Source: Epiperipatus broadwayi (taxonomy: Eukaryota > Onychophora > Udeonychophora > Euonychophora > Peripatidae). Taken from it: 64,000 nucleotides of DNA. The position numbers were made by a program, and so were the translations under genes. The notes below the pieces were generated by a model. It ran no database searches. It was not told where the DNA came from and saw nothing but the letters and a program-made list of their open reading frames with translations. Location: assembly GCA_028023455.1 (NCBI GenBank), contig JAQFVV010000071.1, positions 6,156,650 to 6,220,649 on the forward strand, read 5' to 3'. Below are positions 34,370 through 45,580 of this stretch, one piece after another (within the stretch, counting starts at the first letter, position 1; every line of letters begins with the position of its first letter).

Positions 34370-35165
34370 TTTGTGTTATTTTCTGATTTTGTATTTATTT
34401 GATAGTAGAAACTGAAATATATTGATTTATTGGTTTTAAAAATCTGAAGATGTCAGTAATTTATTTAAAAAACTACTACAAATGAACCAATAATGCTCTT
34501 GAGTAGTAGATTCTTTGTTCTTGGGCTTCAAGAGCACTTGCGAGAGTATTTGCAAGAATTCTTCATTTGTTTGACACTATCAGGAAAAAAAGCAATTATA
34601 TATTTTTCATACTTTATTTAAATAATTATGATTATTTTTACGAAATATTTGTATAGTATTTTTTTAAAAAATAAAACATTCAAGATTATACTTAGATTTT
34701 ATTTGAATATTTTTCGTTTTTAAAAAACAAGAAAACTTAATAATGGTAGCACTATATTATGATCAATCATGCTTTTACAAAGACCATATTATGGAATTTT
34801 TATATTTTAATAATTATGAGTGCAATTTTGAATTTTAGAATATAATTTTAGTGCTTTATGATGACTCAACAATAATTCATTCAGGATTTTAAAAATAAAG
34901 TTCAATTAACAAATATTTCATTAATTTAATTTATCAGCAAGATGGGAATGTCCAATAAGTAAAAAACAATATGACAATAATCCATAAAAAATATTATTAT
35001 TCTAAGTACATATTTCAATTAATTTTTGTTTTTTTCTATTATTTTTAAGGCTATTTTTTCTTTGTAAACTTGTATTTCTAACAAATCTAGAACAATTTAT
35101 TCATTTATAATATAAAATAATAGATTAATACTAAAGTAAATTGTTGAACTATAAATCAAGCAGAT
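34370..35165 (+). repeat. R700 dispersed repeat, copy 2
   Basis: Best-preserved copy. Contains ATTGATTTATTGGTTTTAAAAATCTGAAGATGTCAG at its start, TTTATTTAAATAATTATGATTATTTTTA, GATTTTATTTGAATATTTTT, GTGCAATTTTGAATTTTAGAATATAA, GCTTTATGATGACTCAACAATAA, and the end ACTAAAGTAAATTGTTGAAC. Similar order at 27140 (plus), 49320 (plus, start only), 37140 and 44900 (both minus). Confidence 0.6.
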
Positions 35166-35489
35166 GCTAGGAAATAATGCAAAAATTTGTAAAACTTCTC
35201 AGAGAAGAATTAATCCTTCAACATGTTGTTTTCATTGTTCATTTTCATGGTATTTGTTTTAATATTTAGCATTTAACTTTGGTATTTAAATCTTTATTTT
35301 ATATTAGATTTCAATAAATTGGATTTATTAAAAATATAATTTTACAAATGAAAATCATCCTAAAAAACAATATTTAAACTTTGCAAATATAGAAAAAAAA
35401 TTATAAAGTGAAATATATTGTACCAGTCAAAACATGTTTATCTATCTAACATGAGCTGGAATTCACAAAATGTACTTCAAACACAGTCA

Positions 35490-35565
35490 AGCCCGAGATT
35501 TAGGTCAGGGACCAGCCTGGATTCAAACCCACTCTCTAAGCCCCAGATCAAACACCTAATAAATA
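35490..35565 (-). mobile_element. tRNA-like SINE relic
   Basis: Minus strand has GATCTGGGGCTTAGAGAGTGGG then GGGTTTGAATCCAGGC (box B) and GGTCCCTGACC. No tail can be followed. Confidence 0.4.
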
Positions 35566-35599
35566 ACATAATAGTGATGGCATGTGAGAATTCATTTTA

Positions 35600-36600
35600 A
35601 TCCGGCCGACTAGCAAAGCTGAGCAAAACAATGAGACATCTATTACTATGACTAAACTAAAATATATATATAAGCATGGTTGTAATATGTGGAAGTGGAG
35701 AAAAGATTTTACAAAATTCAACTCGTCAGATTGTTAGAGATTGGCAGAATAATAATAAAAGCATATATATATAATAAAGTAATAAATAATTATAAATAAT
35801 TGACTGCACTAAAGTTAAAGAAAGTTAGAGCATATGAGAGAAAATTAGATTTATAAAATCATTTAAGAGCAAAATCATTTAAGAGCAAATTACATTTACA
35901 TATTAATTTAAAAGATAGAAAATTGAACAATATGTTAGAAATCTTGATAGCAGTATTCGAGATTAATTAATCATGCTAGATTTAGTTTCAATGGTGGCGG
36001 TTTGGAAGTTACCTTCCAATTTTAAGAGTCCAATTTAGTACGGCACGTGCACGGCAATTGAAATGCAAGTTCTTTGGTGGCAGCAAGTTTCTATTAGCAT
36101 TTTTAAAATTCTCCATCAGGCCTTTACTTCACTTTAGGGTAGCAGAAGATTATGGCTGTGGAAGATGACCCACAAGGGTCAGGAAAAGCTTTTACTAGAT
36201 CATTTTTAGATTTCAAAACAGCACAATGTCGAGTAGCAATCACTTCTCTCAATAGTAGCTAATCTAATCTTGATTAAAAATACAGCCATTTTATACTTTT
36301 TCTTTATCGATTGTTTTTGAAGATGCAACAGTAAGATAACGTCCAAAAATAAATTCAAATCTATTTCCAGATTAGAAATAGATTTGACAACATGTTTATA
36401 ACAAAAGTATCTCTAATCTTAATCCCATTTTAAGTAAAAACTTTAATTAAAAATACCTTCCCCAGATTAAAACAATAGTGTTTCCAACCCCTTTAATTAT
36501 TTTTAGATAATTAACGGTAGCATCTTCTATATTGGATTTTACAAAATATACAGTTTAAAAGAAAAAAAATACTTTAAAAATAAAAAGTTTAAAAATGACA
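35600..36600. other. spacer, more complex at 35980-36260
   Basis: Between 35980 and 36260 the base composition is more balanced (GGTGGCGG, GTACGGCACGTGCACGGC, GGCAGCAAG) but all frames are broken and no family is recognised. Confidence 0.35.
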
Positions 36601-36636
36601 AATAATAAAATATTTACAAAAAATCAATATTTTGTT

Positions 36637-36689
36637 AGTATTTTGATCCTATATATATATATATATATATATCAAAATACTATACATAA

Positions 36690-36740
<51 letters not shown>
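36637..36740. repeat. (TA)n microsatellites, first in a short palindrome
   Basis: TAGTATTTTGAT (36637) and ATCAAAATACTA (about 36671-36682) are perfect 12-bp inverted repeats around a TA run, so TA expansion occurred at the centre of a hairpin. A second TA run spans 36696-36740. Confidence 0.8.
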
Positions 36741-36744
<4 letters not shown>

Positions 36745-37139
36745 AGCTGCACCTATGTATTTTAATAAAAAGAATTAATAATCATAAAATTAATAATAAT
36801 AAAAATGTTAATTTAAAAGTTAAAATTTTATAATGTAGGTGTGCATCTCAAATGTATACATAAAATATACATACATGACAAAAGGAGCGGGATGGGATAT
36901 AGGGTTTAAACACGTTAGTAGATGGAACTCTGAAGCTCAATCTTAAGCTAAGATTGACTGCTTCAATATAATGAGAATAATTATTCTTTTTTAAATTTTG
37001 TTTTGAGTACCACATTGTTGATGAAAAAAATGAAAAATAACAAGATAATTTGTCGATGGAACTTCATTTGTAAAACAAAAACAAATAATGTTAAATCATC
37101 ATAAATCTACACAATCCTATTCTCAAATTTATAATTGTA

Positions 37140-37560
37140 TTTATAATTCTTAAAATATAAAAGCTATATGCGACTGTGTTTAAGAAACTATTATGATCAT
37201 TTTTTTGTCATTATGATGAATTTCTTTAACTTGGATTTTTAAAAGGAAACCATATTTGAGCAAAATCACAGAGCAATCATATATACTTTTGCTTTTAATA
37301 ACTGTTATACAAATATTTTGTAAAAATAATCAAAAATATTTAAATAAAATATGGAAATTATACATTTTTTATTCCTTATTAACAATAATAAAAGAGGATC
37401 TTACATTTAATCTCACAAAGTAACTATCAATCAGTATTGTAGACAAAGTTTGGATTCTTTACAATTTCATTTGGCTGTAGACTTCTGCCCTCTTTAGACT
37501 TTTTTTTAAACTAATAAATCAATATATTTTATTTTCAGTTTCTTCACCCAAAATGAATGC
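37140..37560 (-). repeat. R700 dispersed repeat, copy 3 (partial)
   Basis: Plus strand reads CAAAATCACAGAGCAATCATATA, AAAAATAATCAAAAATATTTAAATAAA and ACTAATAAATCAATATATTTTATTTTCAG, the reverse complement of blocks at 34400-34660. Confidence 0.5.
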
Positions 37561-37796
37561 AATACCAGCAATGTAGCATTATGGTTAACCATGGAAGAAT
37601 AAAGGAAAAATGAAAGCCTAACCACTACCTCTAACCATTTTATAAATATTAATGCATTAATTAAGTGACTGACAAGTAAATTGAATAAACTTTTTTGAAA
37701 TAATATATGTACATATATATAATGATTTTTTCTTTTGTTTGTTTGAAAATTTGAATGTATATGTGTGTAAATAAATAATTCAGATTATATGTAATT

Positions 37797-37986
37797 TGAA
37801 CAGGAAGTAACTAAAGCTTCTGATGGGTTGTGTGCATAAATAAACTCTTCCAAAAGCAGATGATATTTTTTTTCTAGCATTAACTAAACATATAGAAGAA
37901 CATATGCTAAATATACAAATGGTATTATCTGTTTTTGGAAGAGTTTATACACACCTCACTGAAAACTTCAGTTACTACCTGTTAAA
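37797..37986. repeat. short foldback with about 65-bp arms
   Basis: GAACAGGAAGTAACTAAAGC...AAACTCTTCCAAAAGCAGATGAT (37799-37865) faces ATTATCTGTTTTTGGAAGAGTTT...CAGTTACTACCTGTTAA (37921-37986). It is followed by TA/TG microsatellite sequence to 38047. Confidence 0.65.
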
Positions 37987-38330
37987 TTATATATATATAT
38001 ATATATGGATGTTAATGTATGTGTATGTATGTATATATATATATATAATGAAAAAATTTGCAGCAATGATAAAACCTATAGTAATAAGCTCTGAATGTTG
38101 GTTATATCAATGCATTGCACCCTAATATCAAACTGAGTCTTATTATAAAGAAAAATTAATTTGCATATAATTGTAATTCTAATTTATGATCCATATAATA
38201 AGAACTTAAAAAGCAGATGAAAGAGAATTCATTTTTCATCTGTAAAATGATTGACTTTAATAATAATAGGATTTGCATTAATATAGCAAGAGCTTGGCTG
38301 TTTATTGCCTCAAGAGTTTTATATATATAT

Positions 38331-40381
38331 TATAATGATCAAAATGAAAGTGAAGATCGAATCTAACCGCAAAAACAATATCTGCTCTACAAGGCGCCAT
38401 CTAGGCATTTAAACCTAGAAAAATTTATAGAGTAGGCAGATACGCGCTGTTAAGATTCCACTTTATTTAAATATTCCGATCGTTAGCCCAAGTCACTAGC
38501 TCGGCGGAGACGCAGAGATAAAAATCTATATCTTAATTTATATCTTAAATATCAATAAATAAAAGCCACTGCCAGAAATTAACACATAAAAATATTTATT
38601 TATGCACATATAAAATAACATTTAAATTTTGAGGAATAAATTCAACATTTTAGATTTTTCTATTAATCTTTTAATTTTACATTTAACTAAGTTTCAATGA
38701 GTTTAATATTTTATTTAGATAGTCAAGTATGAATAGACTACATAGATCTGCATTTGAAAAGAGAATATTTTTCCCTGATTTAACCTTAGGCAACAAATTT
38801 CACAATCAACTGGCGCCAATCCATCTGATACATTCATGTATTCAATGTAGCATGATACGACAACACAAAATACTATACTATCAGGAATGTACATCTGATC
38901 AGTAAGTAGATTAGAGAAGACATGGTCTCTCCACCAACAGGAATGTGACATCTGTTGGCAAGTAGAACAATAAACAAAAAACTCCATAGGAATGGACTGC
39001 GGTCTTCTGCCGACTTACAAACCCATCCATAGGCAAACAGAAGGTGTGTGGCGTATATATGCAATCCTGCCTGAAGCGGATCTCATACTACATCTACTAA
39101 TTACACAAATATATCCAATTCATTGAGCCAATTCAACTATGAAATGAATAACCTAAGATTACCCTCCCTTAATATAACTTTACAAAACTATATAGCCATT
39201 CACGCCCGACTTAAATTTAACATTTAAATACGTTCGCACAGATTCATTTTATAAAATTTGTTTTAAAATGTTGATTACAGATCAGCTGCACAGATTCCAC
39301 GGTCAAAAACATTCCAAATTAAACACAACCGATCAAAATACAAAGTCATCTATAAACGTCACTTGCATAGGGAATATACAAATCCCATTAGCATTCATCG
39401 TAAGATGCTTGCAGTGATATCGTTGACCCATATATTCTAATCGAATGTGAAAACCACAACATAATCAACCGCTAATGCATCTATGCAACGTCTATACCCA
39501 ACTTAAATGTAATGCATTTAATAATTTCTACAATAAATATTACTACAAATAAAAATAATAAAATGGAAATGATTTTAGCAAAACTTAACTATATAAATTT
39601 AAACAATCAATTATTAATTTGAAAATCAAATAAGAGTTCATTTTAAAATTTAAATTAGCTGAATCTTTAAAAAAAAAATCAATGATGAAAGTTCTTAATT
39701 ATTTTTTTTGGTTGTTGTTAATTTGTAAAGTTCATAGTTCACGGTAGAAGAGTCCAGGTTTCTGCTTTTAATTCCCACGACGCCTCCATTGGAAGATAAT
39801 GTTCTGGAGATGGCAATAGCTGGTTCAAGGTATCACAGTCTTTTCATTTTTCCTTTTCAAATAGAGAGTGTGGTATGTGTGTCCTACCACCTCTCAAACA
39901 CACCACGCTGGAACTCCAGAAAAAACTGTATTTCCCTTTTTATATTAATCCACACGGATTCCACAGTCAAAAACATCCAAATTTTCATTCGGGTCCGGGA
40001 TGAGGCTTGGTGCTTCCATTGGTCAAGCTAATTTCTCTTTTTTTCTTATCTATCTTTCATCAGATCATTTTAATTATACAAGAGCCCACAGCTAGCCTGC
40101 TTTTCAAACAATTTATAAACAATCATTTCCATTTACAGATTACAGGAATTAATTAATACCTGTTTTTATTTTTAAATCTTGTACTTTTTTTTATAAAAAA
40201 GTACGTTCAAATACTTATTTTTTTTTTTTTTAAAAAAAATATTTTTAAAGTTTGGCATCTGTGCGGATGTATATACGTTTAACAAACATTTTAATTTTAG
40301 CGTTTAGTTTTTTACTTTTATTTGCGAACTTTTAAGTTTTTATTTTAAATTAATGTAACGACATATTTATATATCGTTACA
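38331..40381 (-). mobile_element. 2-kb TGTAACGG element, copy C (probable solo LTR)
   Basis: Plus-strand ends TATAATGATC (38331) and ATCGTTACA (40381), flanked on both sides by ATAT, although inside TA-rich sequence. Same orientation as copy A. Shares CTACAAGGCGCCATCTAGGCATTTAAACC, AGCCACTGCCAGAAAT, ATACATTCATGTATTCAATG, CGCCCGACTTAAATTTAAC and the terminal GTAACGACATATTTATATATCGTTAC palindrome. A segment at 39240-39500 is absent from copy A. Short minus frames (38715-38987, 38873-39064) overlap the region of the copy A frame but differ in reading frame, so coding is not supported. Confidence 0.65.
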
Positions 40382-40410
40382 ATATATATATATATGAAAA
40401 CACTTCTTAT

Positions 40411-40585
40411 TATACACTTTTCATAATGCTTTTTTATTATTATTTGACAGTTTTGACTGATTAAACTGTCTTCAGAAAAAGGATGAACTGCAATTTTTTT
40501 CTATTTTCTGAAGATTGCTAGTCAGTTGAAACTGTCAACAACCAATCAACACAGCATTGTGAATATTATGTAAAGAAAAGTATAT
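40411..40585. repeat. foldback with about 75-bp arms
   Basis: TATACACTTTTCATAATGC...TTTGACAGTTTTGACTGATTAA...GTCTTCAGAAAA (40411-40478) faces TTTTCTGAAGATTGCTAGTCAGTTGAAACTGTCAA...GCATTGTGAATATTATG...AAAAGTATA (40503-40585). Lies 30 bp from the end of copy C. Confidence 0.65.
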
Positions 40586-40744
40586 TTTTATATAGATTTA
40601 GTAAAAGCAATGTGAGAAGAGTAGATGCTTTGGATATATATATATATACAATAATTGGATTATATCTGCTGAATAATTTTATCTTTATATATAAATATTT
40701 ACATACCTGAGAAGTTAAATATTTGTTAGTTTTATAAGTAGAAA

Positions 40745-41300
40745 GGTGGGCTTAGGTGTTGGTGTACAACACAGATTCCAAGAGTATTTTATCACAGAGA
40801 ATTAAGTATTATAACTAAGCTGTATATTCAATTTTTATCTAATTTATTATATGGAAGTGAAACTTGGACACTCTATCAACTTAATATAAAACATTAGAGA
40901 AGTTTCATTTAAGGATTCTTTATTAAAAAATTTTTTTAAATACAATGGAAACCTCATAAACCAATCAAGATGTTCTTCAACTTTCCGGATATGATACTAT
41001 AGAATTCACTGTCGTAAAATTACACTTGCGTTGAATTGGACATAGAAAATGAATGGACGATATACAACTTCGTAAAAGAGTGTTTGATGGTGAGCCTGTT
41101 TGCATTGTAAAGAGTAGTTAAGATATTATAATGAAGCATAATGTCATTCGTTTTCGCTTGGAAGATATGGCAAAGAATAGAATACGTTGGAAAGTTACAA
41201 TTAGACGTATGGTTGAAGCATTTCAAAAACAAAAGTTTTCTATTGAAGAAATTAAAAAATATAAAATGTCAATAAACAGAAAAATGGATCAGCGTATTCT
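40745..41300 (+). pseudogene. LINE RT C-terminal region, decayed
   Basis: Plus strand: QFLSNLLYGSETWTLYQLNI, a very typical post-RT motif, then a broken helix-rich stretch, then in another frame IGHRKWMDDIQLRKRVFDGE, matching the 'GHV-RMDD-RLPK-VF-GEL' region of jockey/RTE-like LINEs, and MAKNRIRWKVTIRRMVEAF at the end. The order is complete for the last 150 or so residues but with several stops. Type matches the remnant at 58540-59430 better than the one at the window end. Confidence 0.75.
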
Positions 41301-41371
41301 ATAGGTGAATATATTTGTATGTCACACATTGGTTTATACAGTCATAAAACTTATTTCTAGAGCAATTGCTT

Positions 41372-41448
41372 TCTCCCCTCTTCCCCTCCATCTTTCCGTC
41401 TCTTCCTCTTTCCCTCCTTTTATATCTCCTTCCCCCCTCTCTTCTTTC
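41372..41448 (+). repeat. polypyrimidine (TC-rich) tract
   Basis: Almost pure C/T on the plus strand for about 77 bp. The acidic/basic minus-strand frame over it is compositional. Confidence 0.8.
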
Positions 41449-41584
41449 ATTAGTTTTCTTTTGGAGTTACAATAGCCACCTTTATTTACGAGTGACTTAT
41501 TATTGTAAAGATATAGGATAAATGTCATTATGTTTAATGTTCTGTTATGACTTAATCTACAGGTGTTTTTAATTTTCTAATGCC

Positions 41585-41715
41585 TTTACTGTATCAGTGG
41601 TATGAGCTAGAGTAGAGAGTTGTGGGTCAAGTGAAAGTCTGTACTCATATATACCCTATATATTACATATGTTGATACAGATATATAATAGGCCTGTATT
41701 TCAGTCATTAATTAA
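41585..41715 (+). repeat. R480 tRNA-like tail, short copy
   Basis: TATCAGTGGTATGAGCTAGAGTAGAGAG, AAGTGAAAGTCTGTACTCATATATACC and GCCTGTATTTCAG match the minus-strand 3' end of the copy at 2640-2830 in order. Confidence 0.5.
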
Positions 41716-42277
41716 AAGAATAATATTTAATAGTAGATTTTCAAATATAAATATATATATATAATTTTAACAGAATAATGCAAAAAAAATTTTTTTTAAA
41801 TATCTAGTATATTACTCAGCATTGATATATGACTGTGTTAATAACATCAACATTAATATATCTATATAAAGTAAATTATAACTTTAGGCATAATATTAAT
41901 ATGCGTATGTGTAGGAATAAATATTTTAATTTAATTTACAAAAAAAAAAAAAAGCATAAGTCATTTACGTAAATTTGAAAGTAATAAAGCATTAATAATT
42001 AACTTACAATCAACATTAATAATTAATTATATTTATGATAAACAGAACCTTAATTTTTAATTAATTTGCCCTGGGTTCTAAATGAAATTATATTTAATGT
42101 CAAAATATCTTAAATTATCTAGTTAATAGAATAATTAAAATATTTAGTTTCACAATCTTATTTTGCTGCGAAAAACTTTTCTTCTAGAGATGGATGAAAA
42201 CATTATTGAAATTTTGATTAATTTAAAAATGATTCAAATCTATTATTATAAAGCACTGAAAAATATGAAATTATTCA
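41716..42277. other. AT-rich spacer, nothing recognised
   Basis: Contains a 14-A homopolymer (41940) and TA runs only. Confidence 0.45.
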
Positions 42278-42364
42278 AACAGAAGTCAATCTCCGATAAT
42301 GCACTATTGCGCGGAGATTTATAATATTTAAGAAATAGCGCATTATCGGAGATTGACTTCCGTT
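42278..42364. other. near-perfect short hairpin
   Basis: AACAGAAGTCAATCTCCGATAATGC (left, 42278-42309 with ACTATT) and the inverse copy to 42364 pair over about 30 bp with two or three mismatches; the loop is about 23 nt (GCGCGGAGATTTATAATATTTAA). Size and pairing resemble a precursor-type hairpin RNA or a very small MITE. No matching arm occurs elsewhere in the window. Confidence 0.55.
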
Positions 42365-42859
42365 TAAAAGGATTCACTAAAAAATAATAATCAAATGATT
42401 TTATAGCTCGAAGAGAAGTTCGAACATCGGAAGTGCCCGCGGTGAAATCGATAGGTAGACCTCATACTCTAGAGTTTGACATTCGACTACAGCAATAAGC
42501 CACGCAGGGCAATCATCTACTCATCATAATATGAATATTTATTTAAATTAAAGCATATATATTACTATACTAAAATTATACAAAAGTGGACTAAATTCGA
42601 ATTTATTTATTTTTAAATGCATATAGGTTTTGATTGACTTATAATTATTTTTTATTACAATTAAATTTAAAATGTTGCCTTATTTAAATTAGGAATATTT
42701 TTATAGGATTATAATATATACAAAAAATTAATTATGTGTGGGTTTTTTTTATCCAATATGTAAAACTTTAATAAGTGTTAGTATTAAATATGCACACATT
42801 ATATAATTCGAATATGATATATTGAACAATTATATTGAATAATTCTATAAAAAATAATA

Positions 42860-43320
42860 AATTATTATTAAATCTTCAAACGTTTTCGAAGGTTTACCCT
42901 TCATTATCAAGAAGTACAAACTCTCTCATCGTTTTTTAAACGATATACCAATATGCAAATATCCGACAAACTGGGTAAATATGCAAATTAGAATCAAAGC
43001 GCTTACACTTGCCATTTATTCGATAAGGCGTAAAATGATTCTCTCTTGTTCATTGCGTGTTCATCCGAAACGATGTAACACGCCTCCTTGACCCTCCTTC
43101 GCAAATCATTCCGCTCCCTACCCAACACTCTTGGCACCTCAGGTCTGCACTGATAACCCACAGCCATTGCATGCTGAACAAAAATTGAAGGGTGGGATGA
43201 ATCCACTAAGGCCTTATTGTACGCATACACGTGCTGGGAAAATCTTGTTTGAACCGATGCTCTCGTTTCCCCCATAATATGCAGCCGGGCACTTGTTTTC
43301 ACTACAGAAGATAATCGTAA
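42860..43320 (-). pseudogene. Penelope-like GIY-YIG endonuclease fragment and 3' end
   Basis: The minus-strand frame 43302-43003 (99 codons) begins before ARLHIMGETRASVQTRFSQH, which matches the YIGET-R-L-TR--EH core of Penelope GIY-YIG domains (the GIY pair itself is missing upstream), continues HPSIFVQHAMAVGY (the SA-A-H----GH part), then RVLGRERNDLRRRVKEACYI (the 'VL-RE-N-RKR--KEAL-I' helix) and MNKRE..ALSNKW. The block is GC-richer than its surroundings. Downstream on the minus strand (42911-42881) is a hairpin followed by GAAA, see findings. No RT domain remains. Confidence 0.75.
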
Positions 43321-43430
43321 ACAGCAGGTTCAGTATCCGTGGGAGTACTTAAAAAGATTGTATTTTATTGCAGTTACGTAATGAAAATATGCAGACCGCA
43401 TGTTATCATGAAAGTAAATAATGGAAATAA

Positions 43431-43536
43431 GCCAAGCATTGGTGGTCGAGAGATCAGCGACAGCGGCTTCACAAGCAGTTGTCCCGGGTTAGCGGATTCG
43501 CTTCCCGGCTGATGCTATGTCACATGAGAAAAAAAA
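43431..43536 (+). mobile_element. tRNA-Gly-type SINE with 14-bp TSD
   Basis: Flanked by AATAATGGAAATAA at 43417-43430 and 43537-43550. Head GCATTGGTGGTCGAGAGATCAGCG, anticodon arm region CACAAGCAGTTGTC, box B GCGGATTCGCTTCCC, end CGGCTGATGCTATGTCACATGAG and poly-A. GCATTGG can pair with the terminal CTGATGC, so the acceptor stem is largely kept. Confidence 0.9.
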
Positions 43537-43642
43537 AATAATGGAAATAAATGCGTTTAAGATAATATTTTATAATATAGTATTGTAGCTGCTAATAGAG
43601 TTACATTGACGTATCAGTTTAATACACAAAGTCGTTTTCTTT

Positions 43643-43747
43643 GTCTTGCATTGGTGGTCGAGAAGTCAGCGCGACTGCCTTGCACTTGCAGGCAGTTGCC
43701 CGGGTTGCGGGTTCGCGTCCCGGCCGATGCTATGACACTTTAAAAAA
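43643..43747 (+). mobile_element. tRNA-Gly-type SINE with 15-bp TSD
   Basis: Flanked by AAAGTCGTTTTCTTT at 43628-43642 and 43748-43762. GCATTGG pairs fully with CCGATGC as a 7-bp acceptor stem; box A GTGGTCGAGAAGTCAGC; box B GGGTTCGCGTCCC. The anticodon arm (GACTGCC...GGCAGT) has a 9-nt internal duplication (TTGCACTTGCA). Ends ATGCTATGACACTTT plus poly-A. It is the best representative of the family and the best candidate for a recently active copy in the window. Confidence 0.92.
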
Positions 43748-43869
43748 AAAGTCGTTTTCTTTTGATTGTACTAACTAGATATCCATTTATCAACTTTCCT
43801 GTGGTTATTTAGCAGGATTTTTTTTTTTTTTGTAGAATTGACTATTCAAAAGAAAAATCTACTTCTTTT

Positions 43870-43960
43870 TGAGACCTGATAAATTTTACCCGGACTGAAC
43901 TTGAATCCTACATCATGAGTATGTCAAACAAAAGCACTAACCCTTTCACCATCAAATCTT
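43870..43960 (-). mobile_element. tRNA-like SINE relic
   Basis: Minus strand: GATGGTGAAAGGGTTAGTGC (box A-like), then CATGATGTAGGATTCAAGTTCAGTCCGGG (box B-like). Diverged; family not determined. Confidence 0.45.
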
Positions 43961-43979
43961 TAGAATCATTTAAAAAGTA

Positions 43980-44899
43980 AAAAAATTATAATTAGATAAA
44001 ATAATTTTAAATTATTTTTTAAAAAAAATTGTTATTTTTATTCAGAAAAAAGTTATTGAAGGAAGTAAGCAATATCATGTTTTCTTGTTTTATTAAAGAA
44101 ATTAACCACCACTCATAATTTCATCTTATGATTCTGAATATGTCACATTATATTATTCCAATTTCGATGATCTTTTGACTTTCTCTTGTTTTCAACATAA
44201 GTACCACTGATATGTTTTTAAATACTGGTACATGTAATAATATCTCTGTCTTGCTCTCTTACCCTGTATTCTGTACTCAAGAATATCCATAAAAGGCTAT
44301 CATAGTACAAATTGTGTTCCATACAAGAATAACTTCTAATAATTATCATAACACTCATGTTTATATATTATTTTCTTTAAGAATTTGTGTCTTTGATTTT
44401 GAAATAATGGGAACATTTTTTTAATTTAACTGTGCAGCCTTTTTTAAATACAATTTTTAATAATTGTTTATGTTTTCAGGCCAATTGAGAAATATTTTTA
44501 ATAAAAAATATTATTGAACTAATTAATTAATAAAAATATTAAAATAACAACTATAACAAACAATAATGTTTGTGTAAGATTTCCTCTGCTATGCACCTTG
44601 AACTGTGACATTTGTTCATAGAATGAAAAATATATACATTAAATTAGACTATACTTTAATCCCTTTAGCTGTTTGTATTTTTTTAAATCTCTAGTGGCCA
44701 GTTGTATTAAATTTCCAACTTTTTATTTAATCAATCATCCTATCTTTTCACAAAGACTTCTATCTTGTGTTTGAGAAATGAGAGTACTCATTTATATAGT
44801 TAAATCTACAAAGCATATGTGCATTAGCTTATTGGTTTATTAATATTACAGTTTATAAAAACAGTGCTATATAAAATAAATGTCTTAATTTTACTTTTA
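43980..44899. other. AT-rich spacer, nothing recognised
   Basis: No gene or shared repeat. Confidence 0.45.
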
Positions 44900-45580
44900 T
44901 TTATTATTATAGTTTCAGAATATTTGAATTATTGGTTAGAAATATATATTTACAAATGAAAATTATTCTTAAAAAATATTATTTCAACTTTGCAAACATG
45001 GAAGAAAAATATTCATCTGTAATATGATTTAATAAGAACAATAACTTTTTTCTTATTGGAGATTACTGTATTGCTAGTAAAAATATTAAATATAAAAAAA
45101 TCAGAATTGTTTTAAATTTAATTAGCTCAGTCTACTTAAAGCTAACAAAATTGTATTCAAAATTTAAAATGTTAGTTATAACTTTAAAAAAAATGACAAA
45201 AATCATTCTGCTATGATTAATATGAAAAGATTTTTTCCTCCACTAATTATAAGTCACAGTCATTATGTTATTGATTTCTCTTAACTTTTCTTCTTCTAAA
45301 ACTAAATATTTTTGAATAAAATCTGAATCTAATCATAATATTCTTTTAAAAGAATAAATATTGGCCAAATATTTTGTGAAAAAAAACACATAAATATGGA
45401 AACAAACTATGGAAAATGTATATTTTCAAAATTAATACCCTCAAAATTTTTCACAATCACTCTTGTATGGAAAGAACAACAAACTATCAATCAATGATGT
45501 TGTATACAAAGTATTGGTTGATGTTTTGAGATTTTTAAAAATTAATAAATCAATTCTTGGAAATAGTTTTAACTGTCAGA
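44900..45580 (-). repeat. R700 dispersed repeat, copy 4
   Basis: Plus strand contains TTTACAAATGAAAATTATTCTTAAAAA, ATAAAATCTGAATCTAATCATAA, ACTATCAATCAATGATGTTGTATACAAAG and AAATTAATAAATCAATTCTTGG, the reverse order and orientation of copies 1 and 2 and parallel to copy 3. Confidence 0.5.

Noticed and set aside
41334-41528. Charged Glu/Lys/Arg-rich minus frame
   Set aside because: Produced by the polypyrimidine tract.
43643-43725. Functional tRNA gene
   Set aside because: The anticodon arm contains an insertion and the unit ends in SINE tail and poly-A between perfect TSDs.
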